A stretch of 64,000 nucleotides of DNA. Source: Acetofilamentum sp. GTDB taxonomy: Bacteria; Hydrothermota; 32-111. The notes beneath the pieces were generated by a model. It ran no database searches, was not told the origin of the DNA, and was given only the letters and a program-made list of their open reading frames with translations. Below, in pieces: positions 1 to 9,606 of the stretch. Position numbers and translations under genes: made by a program. The stretch is taken from contig DYMB01000004.1 of NCBI GenBank assembly GCA_020721805.1, positions 43,616 through 107,615 of the forward strand. The letters are read 5' to 3'. How positions within the stretch are numbered: position 1 is the first letter of the stretch; the number at the start of each line of letters is the position of its first letter.

Positions 1-938
1 ATTTTAAAATTTCTGGAAATGGTATATATAGTGATGGTATAGATTATGTTAGTTGTCTTGCGGATTGTGATATAGATATAAATGGAAACCTTAAGGGTGT
101 CCTTATAAAAGGTGATATATATTTATCGGAAGGAATTTCAAATTTTCCCTTTGTTGTAGATGTATCACCAACAGCTACAACAGATCAAAGATATAAAACG
201 AATTTTGATTTGAAATTTAAAAGTGATGGAAATCTCTGGCTTAAAAATAATTTTGTTGATATTGAACTTAAAGGGGATGTCAATTTTAAAAAGAACGAGT
301 CAAAGTATAACATAACCGGGAATGCTGAAGTGATAAGGGGGATATATTTTTATCTTGATAAAAAATTCAATATAGAAAAAGGAATTTTCAATATGCAACA
401 GACTTCAAGAGAAATCTATCCAACCGTAGATATACAGGCTGCAACGAATGTTTCTTATACGGAGGGGGAAGAAAGAAAGGATGCTATCATAAGGATCAAT
501 GTTAAAGGAAATGTGAACAATCCACAGGTTAGTCTGAGTTCTGAACCAGCAATGTCATTTGAAAATATAGTCAGTATTTTGAATTTTAATACCACTTTAA
601 ACTATATTTCAAATTTTGATGATTTAACAAAAAGCATTCCTGAAAAAGCTTTGCAAATATATTTAAGAAACAGATACCTCAATACGATCTCATCTTCCAT
701 TGGTGTGGATCAACTTGATATTAGTACGGATCTTCTTGGTAATGAGAAAAGCGCAAAACTCTCTATAGGTAAATACATCGGGAAGAAATTTTACATATTC
801 TATACCCACGATATCTTTTCATTTTCCAGAGATATTTTTAAGTTAGAATACAGGATTGGGAAAAATTCAAGTTTCATTACTGAAAAGGATGCAGAGGGTA
901 ATTATAATAGTGGTTTGAAGTTTATTCTGAGGTTTTGA
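1..938 (+). CDS. TamB-like protein, C-terminal part (5' end outside window)
   Basis: The reading frame is open from base 3, so the gene starts upstream; about 311 residues are visible. The sequence is beta-strand rich, with repeated segments such as GDVNFKKNESKYNITGNAEV, a central VKGNVNNPQVSLSSEP stretch and an aromatic-rich end (FYIFYTHDIF, KLEYRIGKNSS, final KFILRF). This is the layout of the TamB/YtfN (DUF490) C-terminal domain. Known TamB proteins span the periplasm and serve outer-membrane protein assembly or lipid transport with a BamA/TamA-type partner, so its presence argues for an outer membrane. The stop codon lies inside the 3' end of the convergent MFS gene (17-base overlap). The family call rests on fold-like patterns, not on a catalytic motif. 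Confidence 0.72.
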   Translation, partial: FKISGNGIYSDGIDYVSCLADCDIDINGNLKGVLIKGDIYLSEGISNFPFVVDVSPTATTDQRYKTNFDLKFKSDGNLWLKNNFVDIELKGDVNFKKNESKYNITGNAEVIRGIYFYLDKKFNIEKGIFNMQQTSREIYPTVDIQAATNVSYTEGEERKDAIIRINVKGNVNNPQVSLSSEPAMSFENIVSILNFNTTLNYISNFDDLTKSIPEKALQIYLRNRYLNTISSSIGVDQLDISTDLLGNEKSAKLSIGKYIGKKFYIFYTHDIFSFSRDIFKLEYRIGKNSSFITEKDAEGNYNSGLKFILRF

Positions 939-2157
939 TATTTTTTTCAAGTGGTTTCAAAAGAAGAAGATAGAGCAAGGATGATAAGAGATAGCAAAAA
1001 ATTGTAAATAGAAAAGGTATTCTATATCCGTGATTCTCGATAAGGTGACCACCTATGTTGGCTGTCAGCCCCCATGATGCCAGCCAGGCTAAAGATAAAA
1101 GTCCACTAATTAAAGGCCTGTCCTCCATGTCTACCAGTTCAAGTGAAAAATTGTTTGATAATGGTGATGACATATTCATAAAAGTATTTCTTATGAAAAA
1201 TGATGCAAGAACGAGAGGGAAAAATGAACTGAAACCAAGAATATAAAGAAAAGGAACGGACAAAAGTTGTGTTGCGATTATCGTATTTATAAGTCCATAC
1301 TTTATTGCAAAAATTGGGGATAAGAGTGAACCCAGGATGGTTAAAAATAGAGCTATTGAAAATATTATTCCGATGGTTGATGATGAAAGGTGAAAATTTG
1401 TTTTAAAATAAAGGTTTAAAAAAGGTATCGTCATCCCCGCACCAAGCCCTATTGTTAGTGGCGGTAAAATCAAGAAGATCAGCAGTTTAACACTGGTTTT
1501 AAAAGTAATTTTATTTTTAAAATTTTGATTGTAAAGTTTTCCAATATTTATTTTTGAAAAAAAGTAGATGGATAGTAAGGCAAAGAAAAGATGTATCAAT
1601 ATGGTATATTTAAAAGCTAAATTTTCCGAAACTCCGGACTGTTTGATCATTCCTGATAAAAATCCGGATAAAAGGTTTCCAGTGATACCAGCGGCGAGCA
1701 TTGTTGCCTGACTGAGGGAAAATAAAACCGTTCTGGTTTTGGTATTTGATACTTTCATTATAAATGGTCCACCAAGAACCGAATTGAATGAGGCTGCAAT
1801 ACCTGCAAGTATAAATCCAATGTATCTTAAAATTTCAGTGTTGGCTTGAACTGCGATAAAATATCCGATCACCGTTATAAGTGGCGAAATTATAAAAAAT
1901 TTTTTTATATCGGTTCTTTTTATTATATATGCTGCAGGTAAAATCAATATTGCGGTTGTGAATGTTGCTGTGGAAAGGAGGCTTCCTATCCGTGATTCCC
2001 CTATGTTTATACTTTTTAAATAAAGGTTAAAAAGAAGTGAAAATGCTGCAAAGCCAAAACCTGTAAAAAAATTACCTATTAGAAAATGATGTGCGTTTTT
2101 GTCAAAATATTTAAATATTTCTCTATAATATTTTATAGTATTTTTAATTTTTTTCAT
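922..2157 (-). CDS. MFS family membrane transporter
   Basis: A 411-residue protein made almost entirely of hydrophobic segments, about 12 membrane spans, with a charged loop between the two halves near residues 205-220 (KINIGKLYNQNFKNKITFK). The N-terminal half has the loop-2 type MFS pattern GSLLSTATFTTAILILPAAYIIKRTDIKK. The substrate cannot be told from the sequence. It is transcribed alone, divergently from the MBL-fold gene. A promoter (TTTACA, 16 bases, TATTAT) ends 8 bases before the ATG and there is no Shine-Dalgarno, so the message is probably leaderless. Its 3' end overlaps the tamB-like gene by 17 bases. Confidence 0.85.
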   Translation of the reverse strand: MKKIKNTIKYYREIFKYFDKNAHHFLIGNFFTGFGFAAFSLLFNLYLKSINIGESRIGSLLSTATFTTAILILPAAYIIKRTDIKKFFIISPLITVIGYFIAVQANTEILRYIGFILAGIAASFNSVLGGPFIMKVSNTKTRTVLFSLSQATMLAAGITGNLLSGFLSGMIKQSGVSENLAFKYTILIHLFFALLSIYFFSKINIGKLYNQNFKNKITFKTSVKLLIFLILPPLTIGLGAGMTIPFLNLYFKTNFHLSSSTIGIIFSIALFLTILGSLLSPIFAIKYGLINTIIATQLLSVPFLYILGFSSFFPLVLASFFIRNTFMNMSSPLSNNFSLELVDMEDRPLISGLLSLAWLASWGLTANIGGHLIENHGYRIPFLFTIFCYLLSSLLYLLLLKPLEKNIKTSE

Positions 2158-2165
2158 AAGTATTA

Positions 2166-2193
2166 ATAATATCGATAAAATTTATAATGTAAA
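2166..2193 (-). promoter_or_regulatory. Promoter of the MFS gene (leaderless type)
   Basis: On the minus strand TTTACA (2193-2188), a 16-base spacer and TATTAT (2171-2166), with 8 bases to the ATG at 2157 and no SD. The predicted transcription start falls at or next to the start codon. It is a weaker match than the other promoters in the window. Confidence 0.5.
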
Positions 2194-2205
2194 GTGTGAT
2201 TTATC

Positions 2206-2233
2206 TTGAATAAATTATAAATTTTGATAAAAT
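2206..2233 (+). promoter_or_regulatory. Promoter of the MBL-fold/beta-CASP/xer operon (leaderless type)
   Basis: TTGAAT (2206-2211), 16-base spacer, TAAAAT (2228-2233), then 8 bases to the ATG at 2242. No SD precedes the ATG. It lies back to back with the MFS promoter, with 12 bases between the two -35 boxes. Confidence 0.6.
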
Positions 2234-2241
2234 AAATAATT

Positions 2242-2886
2242 ATGAAAGAAAATGTGAGACTTTCTGTAGATTGTCTGGTTAATGGGGAACTCGATACCAA
2301 TACTTATTTCATAAAGGATACATCGAAAAATACCCTGATCGTTGATCCGGCAGATGGTGAAGAGATTATTCGTTATATAGAGAAAGAAGAACTGATACCC
2401 AGAATGATAGTCAATACACATGGACATTATGACCATATATCAGGTAATTTAACACTTAAAAACAGATACGATATTCCAATATGTTCCGGATTGAAAGATT
2501 TTGATTTTTTTCAGAATCCTGATTTAAATCTTTCATATTTTATAGGAAAAAATTATATTTCTCCAGAACCTGACATAACTTTTGATGAGAAAGAATCTTT
2601 TGATTTTTCTGGTGAAAAAATAAATATTATCTGGACTCCAGGTCATACACCCGGCTCAATTACTTTAATATTTGATGATATTATTGTTTCCGGGGATCTT
2701 CTTTTTAAGGATGGAGTTGGAAGGACTGATCTGATAGGTGGAGATCCTGTAAAACTGATAGGATCTTTAAAAAAGATTTTCACGAATGTTCCATCATCAC
2801 ATACAATTCTTCCAGGGCATGGGTTCTATGGTAAGGCAAAATATTTTAAAGAAATTTTAAAAGAATTTAAATTAGGGGCTGTTTAA
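2242..2886 (+). CDS. MBL-fold hydrolase, glyoxalase II-like
   Basis: A 214-residue metallo-beta-lactamase-fold protein. The metal-binding motif THGHYDH is at residues 59-65, followed by the downstream ligands His135 (PGHTPGS), Asp152 (SGDLLF) and His193 (LPGHG), the spacing of the glyoxalase II-like subgroup. It lacks the C-terminal helical domain of true glyoxalase II (about 250 residues), so the substrate is open: a thioester or another hydrolysable ester. It is first in an operon running into the beta-CASP gene (1-base overlap of stop and start) and is read from a leaderless-type promoter. Confidence 0.85.
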   Translation: MKENVRLSVDCLVNGELDTNTYFIKDTSKNTLIVDPADGEEIIRYIEKEELIPRMIVNTHGHYDHISGNLTLKNRYDIPICSGLKDFDFFQNPDLNLSYFIGKNYISPEPDITFDEKESFDFSGEKINIIWTPGHTPGSITLIFDDIIVSGDLLFKDGVGRTDLIGGDPVKLIGSLKKIFTNVPSSHTILPGHGFYGKAKYFKEILKEFKLGAV

Positions 2887-4253
2887 TGAGATTAACATTT
2901 TTTGGAGCTGCTAAAGAGGTCACTGGTTCAAAACATCTTCTTGAAACCGATGATAAAAGGTTGCTTATAGATTGTGGATTGTTTCAGGGTAAAAGAAAGG
3001 AGAGCGAATTCCAAAACTTGAATTTCCCATTTGATCCTGAATCTATCGATCTCTTAATTTTAACACATGCTCATATAGACCATTCTGGCAATATCCCGAA
3101 TTTTGTCAAGAAAGGTTATAAGAATCAGATCCTTTCAACATACGCCACGATAGATTTAGTTCAACCGATGTTGATAGATAGTGGACATATACATGAGAAG
3201 GATATCGAATATTTAAAAAAGAAAAAAAATAATCAGGATAAAGTTCCACTCTATACTGTTGAGGATGCAAAAAATTCTTTTAAGTATTTTAAAGGATTTA
3301 ACTATTATTCAGATGTGAATCTTGGCAATGGATTGACTTTGACATTTCTCGATGCGGGACATATTTTAGGTTCCTCTCAACTTTTTTTTGAATATAGGGG
3401 TAAAAAAATAGTTTTTACAGGGGATCTGGGAAGAAAACATTTACCCATAGTTAGAACCCCGGATACGGTTAAAAATGTAGATGTTTTGATAATAGAGTCC
3501 ACTTATGGCGACAGAGTTCACAAAGATATCAGACTGAGTAGAGAAGAATTGAAAAAAGTTCTCGAAAGTGTAAAAGGTAAAGGTGGGAACCTCATCGTTC
3601 CAGCTTTTTCAGTTGGAAGATCACAGGAGTTGATTTTTGATCTTTTTATACTTAAAAATGAAGGTTACGATCTGGGTATGAATATATATGTTGATTCTCC
3701 ATTAACAATAAATGTCACAAAAATTTTTAAAGAACACCCTGAATGTTATGATGAAGAGATGATGGGACTCTTCAATCAATTTAAAGATCCTTTCAATTTT
3801 AAAGGTTTATATTATATAGAGGATGTTGAGGAGTCTAAAAAACTTAACAGTATGAAGGAATCAAAGATAATTATTTCGGCAAGTGGTATGTGTGAATCTG
3901 GAAGAATATTACATCATTTAAAAAACAATGTTGAAAATCCAAACAATACTATTCTAATAACTGGGTTTATGGCGGCAAATACTTTAGGCAGAAAGATAGT
4001 TGAAGGTGAAAAAAAATTAAAAATTTTTGATGAAGAATACGAATTGAATGCAGAAGTTAAAATAATGAATGAATACTCAGCACATGCTGATAGAAATGAT
4101 CTATTAAGTTACATCCAAAAGAGTCGCCCAAAGAAGATTTTTCTTGTTCATGGTGAAGAAGAGCAGATTTTTAAATTTAAGGAATTACTTAACTCGTCAG
4201 GTTTTAAGAATGTGATCGTCCCCTCCAAAGGAGAATCTTTTGAAATTCTTTGA
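2886..4253 (+). CDS. MBL-fold beta-CASP exonuclease-like protein
   Basis: A 455-residue protein with HAHIDHSG at residues 61-68 (zinc ligands His61, His63, Asp65, His66), the FTGDLGR motif, the beta-CASP insert containing DSPLTINVT and SASGMCESGRI, and the C-terminal YSAHADR and FLVHGE motifs of the RMMBL domain. This is the architecture of the YSH1/CPSF-type RNA-processing nucleases found in many bacteria. The expected role is endo- or 5'-exonucleolytic RNA cleavage; the natural substrate of the bacterial members is poorly known. It overlaps the downstream recombinase gene by 14 bases. Confidence 0.9.
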   Translation: MRLTFFGAAKEVTGSKHLLETDDKRLLIDCGLFQGKRKESEFQNLNFPFDPESIDLLILTHAHIDHSGNIPNFVKKGYKNQILSTYATIDLVQPMLIDSGHIHEKDIEYLKKKKNNQDKVPLYTVEDAKNSFKYFKGFNYYSDVNLGNGLTLTFLDAGHILGSSQLFFEYRGKKIVFTGDLGRKHLPIVRTPDTVKNVDVLIIESTYGDRVHKDIRLSREELKKVLESVKGKGGNLIVPAFSVGRSQELIFDLFILKNEGYDLGMNIYVDSPLTINVTKIFKEHPECYDEEMMGLFNQFKDPFNFKGLYYIEDVEESKKLNSMKESKIIISASGMCESGRILHHLKNNVENPNNTILITGFMAANTLGRKIVEGEKKLKIFDEEYELNAEVKIMNEYSAHADRNDLLSYIQKSRPKKIFLVHGEEEQIFKFKELLNSSGFKNVIVPSKGESFEIL

Positions 4254-5133
4254 TGAAGAACTCTTAAAAAATTACAAAAATTATCTTGTGACAGAAAAGG
4301 GATGTTCCGATTTAACTGTAGATTCATATATGAGGGATATATTTCAATATTTGTCATATGTTGAAAAGTATGATCTTGATAAAGTTTTAGTTGATAAAAC
4401 CGTTTTAGAATCTTTTATAGCGGAACTCTCAAAACTAGGTTTAAACAGCAGTTCTATAGCAAGGAAGTTGACTTCTATAAAGAATTTTTATACTTTTCTA
4501 TTTTATGAAAAAAAAATAGAACACGATCCTTCCGAAAATATAATTCCACCAAAACTTTCTAAAAGATTACCTGAAGTTCTTACTTATGAAGAGATAAGAA
4601 AAATTATTAATTCTATTGATGAAAAAAGCCCATACGATTTAAGGGATAAAGCATTGATTGAAGTTATGTATGGCTCAGGCTTAAGAGTTTCCGAGGTTAT
4701 CAATTTAACTATCGAAAATCTTTACAGGGAGGAAGGGTATATTAAGGTTACAGGTAAAAGGATGAAACAGAGAATAGTCCCACTAAATGAAATAGCATTC
4801 GAGTCTATTTTTAGTTATATACATTATGGAAGAAAACATTTTGAAAAGACCAAAAACAATTACCTTTTTCTAAACAAAAGTGGCAATCAACTATCGAGAA
4901 TGGCAGTATGGAACATTTTAAACAAAAGGGTAAAAAATTTAAAAATTCTTAAAAATGTTCATCCACATATTTTAAGGCATTCCTTTGCAACACATCTTCT
5001 TGAAGGTGGTGCCGATCTCAGAAGTGTTCAGGAAATGCTTGGACATTCGAGTATCGTTACAACAGAGATTTACACGCATGTTGATAGAAAAAAATTAATC
5101 ACAATCTATGATACATACCATCCACGTCGTTAA
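4240..5133 (+). CDS. xerD: Tyrosine recombinase XerC/XerD
   Basis: A 297-residue phage-integrase family protein of typical Xer length with an N-terminal SAM-like DNA-binding domain (residues 1-90) and a C-terminal catalytic domain. All six catalytic positions are visible: Arg149 (GSGLRVSE), Lys173, His243 and Arg246 (HILRH), His269 (LGHSS) and the nucleophile Tyr278 (IYTHV). It should resolve chromosome dimers at a dif site during division. XerC and XerD cannot be separated by eye. The start is TTG at 4240, supported by AAAGGAG six to seven bases upstream within the end of the preceding gene; no in-frame ATG is nearby. Confidence 0.9.
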   Translation: MKFFDEELLKNYKNYLVTEKGCSDLTVDSYMRDIFQYLSYVEKYDLDKVLVDKTVLESFIAELSKLGLNSSSIARKLTSIKNFYTFLFYEKKIEHDPSENIIPPKLSKRLPEVLTYEEIRKIINSIDEKSPYDLRDKALIEVMYGSGLRVSEVINLTIENLYREEGYIKVTGKRMKQRIVPLNEIAFESIFSYIHYGRKHFEKTKNNYLFLNKSGNQLSRMAVWNILNKRVKNLKILKNVHPHILRHSFATHLLEGGADLRSVQEMLGHSSIVTTEIYTHVDRKKLITIYDTYHPRR

Positions 5134-5144
5134 AAGGGGGGATA

Positions 5145-8100
5145 ATGTTTTTTAGAAAAAAGAATGAATCTGAAAAAGATGAAAAGGAAACAAGAGAGGA
5201 CAAGCAGAAGATTGTTTTGAAGAAAAAGAAAAAAATAGTTGTTTCAAAAACTAACAAGAAGAATATAGTTGATGAAAAAAAAGATAATATGGATGAGGAA
5301 ATAGTTTCCGATCTCTCAAATATGCTTGAAACTTTTAATAGTTTAGATGATTCCACCGAAAAGAAGGAAACTGAGGAAAAGGACATTGAAAATGAAACAA
5401 AAGAAATAAGAGATGAAAATGTTGAAACTATGGATGATCTACTTGATGTCTTCGATAGGATTGAAAACATAGAAGAAAAGAAAAGTGAAGTTCAAATAGA
5501 GAAAGAAGAACAAAAAGAAAATAAAGAGATTTTTGAGCGATCCGTTGAAAGTGTAGAACAAAAAGAAAAATCAAAGAAAGAGTCTATAAAAAAAGAGGAG
5601 AAAAAGGATCAAATTTTTGAAAGGGAGAAAGAATTTTTTGCCCAGGAATCATCAAAAAAGGATGTTTTAGAAAATATTTCGAGTATCTCACAGGATAAAA
5701 TTACAGAAGTTGAATTGGAAAAATCAGAATCACACAATGAACAAGGTAAAATCCCGGAAGAAGAGAAAAATCTTGAGATTGTCGGTTTTGATGAAAAGAA
5801 AGATGAACCAGAAGTAAAAAAGGATTTAGAAGCAAAATCTGAAATTCAGAAAGAAGAGTTATCCAAAGAAAATATAGAATCTTTTGAAAATGTTGAAAAA
5901 GAGATATTGAGTAAAAATGAAGAGTTGAATAGGTTGGTTTCAACTCTGATGGAAAAATCAATAGAAGAAAAGGAACTCAGCAATAAGATTGAAGAGAATT
6001 CAAAAAAATTGAAATTTATGACAGAAGATATTGAAAAGAGCAAAAATAAAATTGAGATTTTAAAAAAAGAGTATGAAAGAGTAAAAAAAGAGAACGACGA
6101 AAATATTATTTCATTGAATAAAAACCTTGAATCTTTAAATGAAAGATTATCAGAACTTCAGAAAGACATAAAAGAAAAAGAAAAAGAAAAATCAAAAATT
6201 ACCGATGAGATAAACAGATTGAATGAGAATAGAAAGGAACTTATCAAAAGTTTTGATGAGATAAAAAATCGTTATGATATAGAAGAGAAAAACATAGCCG
6301 ACTTAAAAAAGGATAGTGAAAAGTATAAAAATGAAATTAAAATGTTAGAACTTGAAATAGAAGAAAAGCAAAACTCCCTTAAAGGGCTGAACGATGAACT
6401 TTTAAGTTTGAAAGATGAACAGAAAAGTAAAATTACACAGATATCCGAACTTGAAAAGAAATACAATTCTATAAAAAAACTTTTAGAAGATGACGAAAAC
6501 GATTTAAAATTACTCGAACAAAAGATCAATGATAAGAAAAAATATCTTGAAAAGATCGAGAGCGGTGTGGGGATGAATTTAAGTGATGAACTTGAATTGA
6601 CCGAGAAAAAAAATGAGTTGCAGAGTCTTATAGAACAATATGAAAAAGAAAAAGAAAAATTGAAAAATGAAAATAAGAAAATCAATGAGAATCTAAAAGA
6701 ACTTGAAAATCAGGAAACATCTTTAAAATTGAAAATGAAAAATGTTGATGATCGGATAACTGAAAAAAATCAACAGTTAAAAAAACTGGAAATGGAATAC
6801 GATGTGTTGAATGAAAAAATCACAGAAAAAGAAAAGGAAATAAAATCAAAGGAAAATTATTTTAACGAACTGTCATCTTTGATTAAAAATGATGAGAAAA
6901 AAAGGGGGGAACTTGAAAAGGATATAAAAAATAGTAATAAAGAATTACAGATTCTTATCAATTCAATAAAAAAAGAAGAGATTAAACTTGATGAATTGAT
7001 GAAAGAATATTCCGGATTTTCAGATAGATATCGTGAAATAAGAAACGAAATGACAGATTTTGAAAAAGAAAAAAATAATCTGGCACAACAGATAGATATA
7101 TTAAAAAATGATAAGGAAGACCTTGAAGGTTATGTTGAAGAATTAAAAAAGGAAAAGGTTTCTCTTGAAGAAAAACTTTCAGAAGATAAAAAAGAACTTG
7201 GAAGGTTGAAAGCAAACGCTGAGGTTATACTTGAAAATTTCAACGGTAAAGAAAAAGAACGAAAACAACTTGTAGAATATATTGAGAAAAAACAAAAGGA
7301 AAAAAATGATCTTGAAAACGAAATAGATGAGAAAAAGGATCGGATAAAAGAACTTGAACAAAAAATATCTGAAATAGAAAATGAGGTTAATAACAGGGAC
7401 AGAACACTTATATCAAAAGAAGAAGAGTTGAAAAATCGGCTTGAAGATGAAAAGGAAAAAATTCAAAAACTGGATGATGAAATCCAACAAAAAATTCAAA
7501 GACAAGAGGAACTTGAAAACCAGATTAAAAATTTAACCGATAAGAAGGATTCTCTTGAGAACGATTTCCAGAAAAGGATAAAGGAAACCTCCTCAGTAAT
7601 CGAAGAGCTTGAAAATGATAAAAATAGAATTAACGAGGAAATAATAGTTCTTAACAATGAATTTTTATCGCTGAAAAATGATAAAGAGGAAATATCCAAT
7701 TGGATAACACAAAAAGAAAATGAAACAAAGGATATAGAAAAGAGGTTAAAATCTAAAAACCTTAAAATTGAAGAGTTACAGAATAATTTAAGAATGTTAG
7801 AGGTTGATCTGGAAGATATTCAGTTACAGAAAGAATCTCAACTCGTAGAGATAGAAAAATTAAAGAAGGAAGAGATAAGGTTGAATACAAGTATTGAAGA
7901 AAAAAAGGTTGAATTCAAGGAACTTCAGGAAAAGATTCAACAGATTGAAACGGATTTCCCTAATATAAGAGAATATAAACCTGTTCAGGGTGATACTCCA
8001 CAGATAATAGAAACAAAGTTGAGTTTAAATCAGTTGTTAAAAATAAAGAATAAACTCGATGAAATTATTCTTCTCAGAAAGAATCAGGAAAGGAAACTGG

Positions 8101-8972
8101 CAGCCGTTCTTGGGATGGAAAAGATAGAGAATATCAAAAAGAATATAGAATTGGAACTTTCAGAGAAAGAAAATATACTTTTAAATTTAAGGAAGGAAAT
8201 TTTAACTTTTAATGAGGAACTCAATGTAAAGAAAAATGAAATTCAAAAGATCACTGAGACAAAGCAATCACTTCAACAGGAATATGTTGATCAACAGGTA
8301 AAACTTGAAAATTTAAAGAAAGAGTTTAACGAAACCACGCAGAAGATAGTGAAGATAGCAAATATAGAGAAACAAATGCAGAGACAGTATGAGAAAATAA
8401 AAAATGAAATAACCAGATCAAACAGCATTCAACAGAAGTTACAGAATGAAATAGAGAGTGCTAATGCTGAGAAAGAAAAAATATTTTTAGAGAAGGAAAA
8501 AGTTTTAACGGAATTACAAACTTACAAAAAAGAGTTTGAACAGATAAAGGAAAAAGTTGAAAAAACAAAAGATGATATCCATAAAATAAGTGACTTTTCA
8601 GCTGAAGAAATGGTGAAAAAGGATAAAGAGATAGGTGATCTTAAAAATCAAATTGAGATACTTGTAAGGGAAAATAACAGATTAAAGTATAACCTGAATC
8701 AAAGTAAAAATTTAACTAAACAAAATGGAGAAAGACCCAAAGAGAAAGAATCCAAAACTGTTGAAAAAATAGGTATGGAAAAAGAAAACCTACAATTTAT
8801 AAAAAAGGAAGAAAAAGTAAAGGAACATATTGAACCAAAGCCCACGCGGGAAGTTTTCGAAGAGGATGAGGTTTCTCTTGAAAAATGGTTTGAAGAAAAA
8901 AATAGAGAAAGAATAGAAGAGAAAAAAGAAGAAAAAAGAGAAGAGACCTTTGGTGATATATTTTTTGGATGA
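5145..8972 (+). CDS. Giant coiled-coil protein, 1275 residues
   Basis: Extremely rich in Lys and Glu. Residues 1-250 are charged and likely disordered. Residues about 255-1220 are near-continuous heptad-type coiled coil, broken around residues 945-965 by a proline-containing segment (FPNIREYKPVQGDTPQ) and a conserved-looking patch with LLRKNQERKLAAVLGMEKI. A short acidic/basic tail ends in ETFGDIFFG. No Walker A or ABC-signature motif is present, so this is not an SMC ATPase; no signal peptide or membrane span is seen, so it is cytoplasmic. A strong SD (AAAGGGGGG) precedes the ATG. It overlaps the cytidylyltransferase-like gene by four bases (ATGA). A filament, scaffold or polarity role is conceivable but unproven. 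Confidence 0.85.
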   Translation: MFFRKKNESEKDEKETREDKQKIVLKKKKKIVVSKTNKKNIVDEKKDNMDEEIVSDLSNMLETFNSLDDSTEKKETEEKDIENETKEIRDENVETMDDLLDVFDRIENIEEKKSEVQIEKEEQKENKEIFERSVESVEQKEKSKKESIKKEEKKDQIFEREKEFFAQESSKKDVLENISSISQDKITEVELEKSESHNEQGKIPEEEKNLEIVGFDEKKDEPEVKKDLEAKSEIQKEELSKENIESFENVEKEILSKNEELNRLVSTLMEKSIEEKELSNKIEENSKKLKFMTEDIEKSKNKIEILKKEYERVKKENDENIISLNKNLESLNERLSELQKDIKEKEKEKSKITDEINRLNENRKELIKSFDEIKNRYDIEEKNIADLKKDSEKYKNEIKMLELEIEEKQNSLKGLNDELLSLKDEQKSKITQISELEKKYNSIKKLLEDDENDLKLLEQKINDKKKYLEKIESGVGMNLSDELELTEKKNELQSLIEQYEKEKEKLKNENKKINENLKELENQETSLKLKMKNVDDRITEKNQQLKKLEMEYDVLNEKITEKEKEIKSKENYFNELSSLIKNDEKKRGELEKDIKNSNKELQILINSIKKEEIKLDELMKEYSGFSDRYREIRNEMTDFEKEKNNLAQQIDILKNDKEDLEGYVEELKKEKVSLEEKLSEDKKELGRLKANAEVILENFNGKEKERKQLVEYIEKKQKEKNDLENEIDEKKDRIKELEQKISEIENEVNNRDRTLISKEEELKNRLEDEKEKIQKLDDEIQQKIQRQEELENQIKNLTDKKDSLENDFQKRIKETSSVIEELENDKNRINEEIIVLNNEFLSLKNDKEEISNWITQKENETKDIEKRLKSKNLKIEELQNNLRMLEVDLEDIQLQKESQLVEIEKLKKEEIRLNTSIEEKKVEFKELQEKIQQIETDFPNIREYKPVQGDTPQIIETKLSLNQLLKIKNKLDEIILLRKNQERKLAAVLGMEKIENIKKNIELELSEKENILLNLRKEILTFNEELNVKKNEIQKITETKQSLQQEYVDQQVKLENLKKEFNETTQKIVKIANIEKQMQRQYEKIKNEITRSNSIQQKLQNEIESANAEKEKIFLEKEKVLTELQTYKKEFEQIKEKVEKTKDDIHKISDFSAEEMVKKDKEIGDLKNQIEILVRENNRLKYNLNQSKNLTKQNGERPKEKESKTVEKIGMEKENLQFIKKEEKVKEHIEPKPTREVFEEDEVSLEKWFEEKNRERIEEKKEEKREETFGDIFFG

Positions 8973-9589
8973 AAATGATATACGCTATAATACCAGCACG
9001 TAGTGAGAGTAAGAGAGTTAAAAATAAAAATTTTTTAAATTTAAAAAATGATACTTTACTTTCAAAAACATTAGAGGTTGCTCTTAATCTTAATTTTATT
9101 GATAAAATAATCGTTTCTTCGGATAAGAGGTTGAACTTTAAATACAAGGAAAAAGTTATATTCAATAAAAGACCAAAAAGTTTATCAAATGATACTACTA
9201 CAACGGATCGTGTGTTATCCTATCTTATTAACAAATACAAAATAAAAAAAGAGGATGTTATAATTTTACTTCAACCAACATCTCCTTTGCGGGAACCTGT
9301 AAATATAAAGGAATCTTTTGATCTTTTTTTTAAAAAAAGAGAACCTGTTTATTCAGTTGAAATGGTTCAAAATAATGATAGATATTTTATAATGGAGCAT
9401 GATAAAGTGAAGAGTTTACCTTTTAAAATTTTTTTAAAACAGAATGGTGCCATATACATTTTTAAAGTTGTGGATTTCTTAAAGAATAAAAAGATTCCTA
9501 ATGATTTTTATCCTTATGTTATGGAAAAGATCAGATCTATTGACATAGACGACTATTTGGATTATATAACTCTTCTAAATATTTATTAA
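8969..9589 (+). CDS. Acylneuraminate cytidylyltransferase-like protein (NeuA family)
   Basis: A 206-residue nucleotidyltransferase. The N-terminal IPARSESKRVKNKN (about residues 8-21) is the CTP-binding loop of the CMP-NeuAc synthetase family and LLQPTSPLRE is its second signature. Family members activate nonulosonic acids (sialic, legionaminic, pseudaminic) or other sugar acids with CTP. A NeuB-family synthase lies 10 kb downstream on the other strand, which supports a nonulosonate role. It overlaps the coiled-coil gene by ATGA, and the next gene follows after an AAAGGAGG site. Confidence 0.82.
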   Translation: MKMIYAIIPARSESKRVKNKNFLNLKNDTLLSKTLEVALNLNFIDKIIVSSDKRLNFKYKEKVIFNKRPKSLSNDTTTTDRVLSYLINKYKIKKEDVIILLQPTSPLREPVNIKESFDLFFKKREPVYSVEMVQNNDRYFIMEHDKVKSLPFKIFLKQNGAIYIFKVVDFLKNKKIPNDFYPYVMEKIRSIDIDDYLDYITLLNIY

Positions 9590-9606
9590 ATTAAAGGAGG
9601 AATTTA

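Noticed and set aside
1055-1246. 63-codon plus-strand frame within the MFS gene
   Set aside because: It lies opposite the transporter, lacks an SD and resembles no known protein.
5145-8972. SMC or Rad50-type ATPase
   Set aside because: The coiled-coil protein has no Walker A, Walker B or signature motif at either end.
5099-9165. Many long minus-strand open frames opposite the coiled-coil gene
   Set aside because: They are Ser/Phe/Leu-rich mirror translations of the GAA/AAA-rich coding strand and have no domain pattern or SD.
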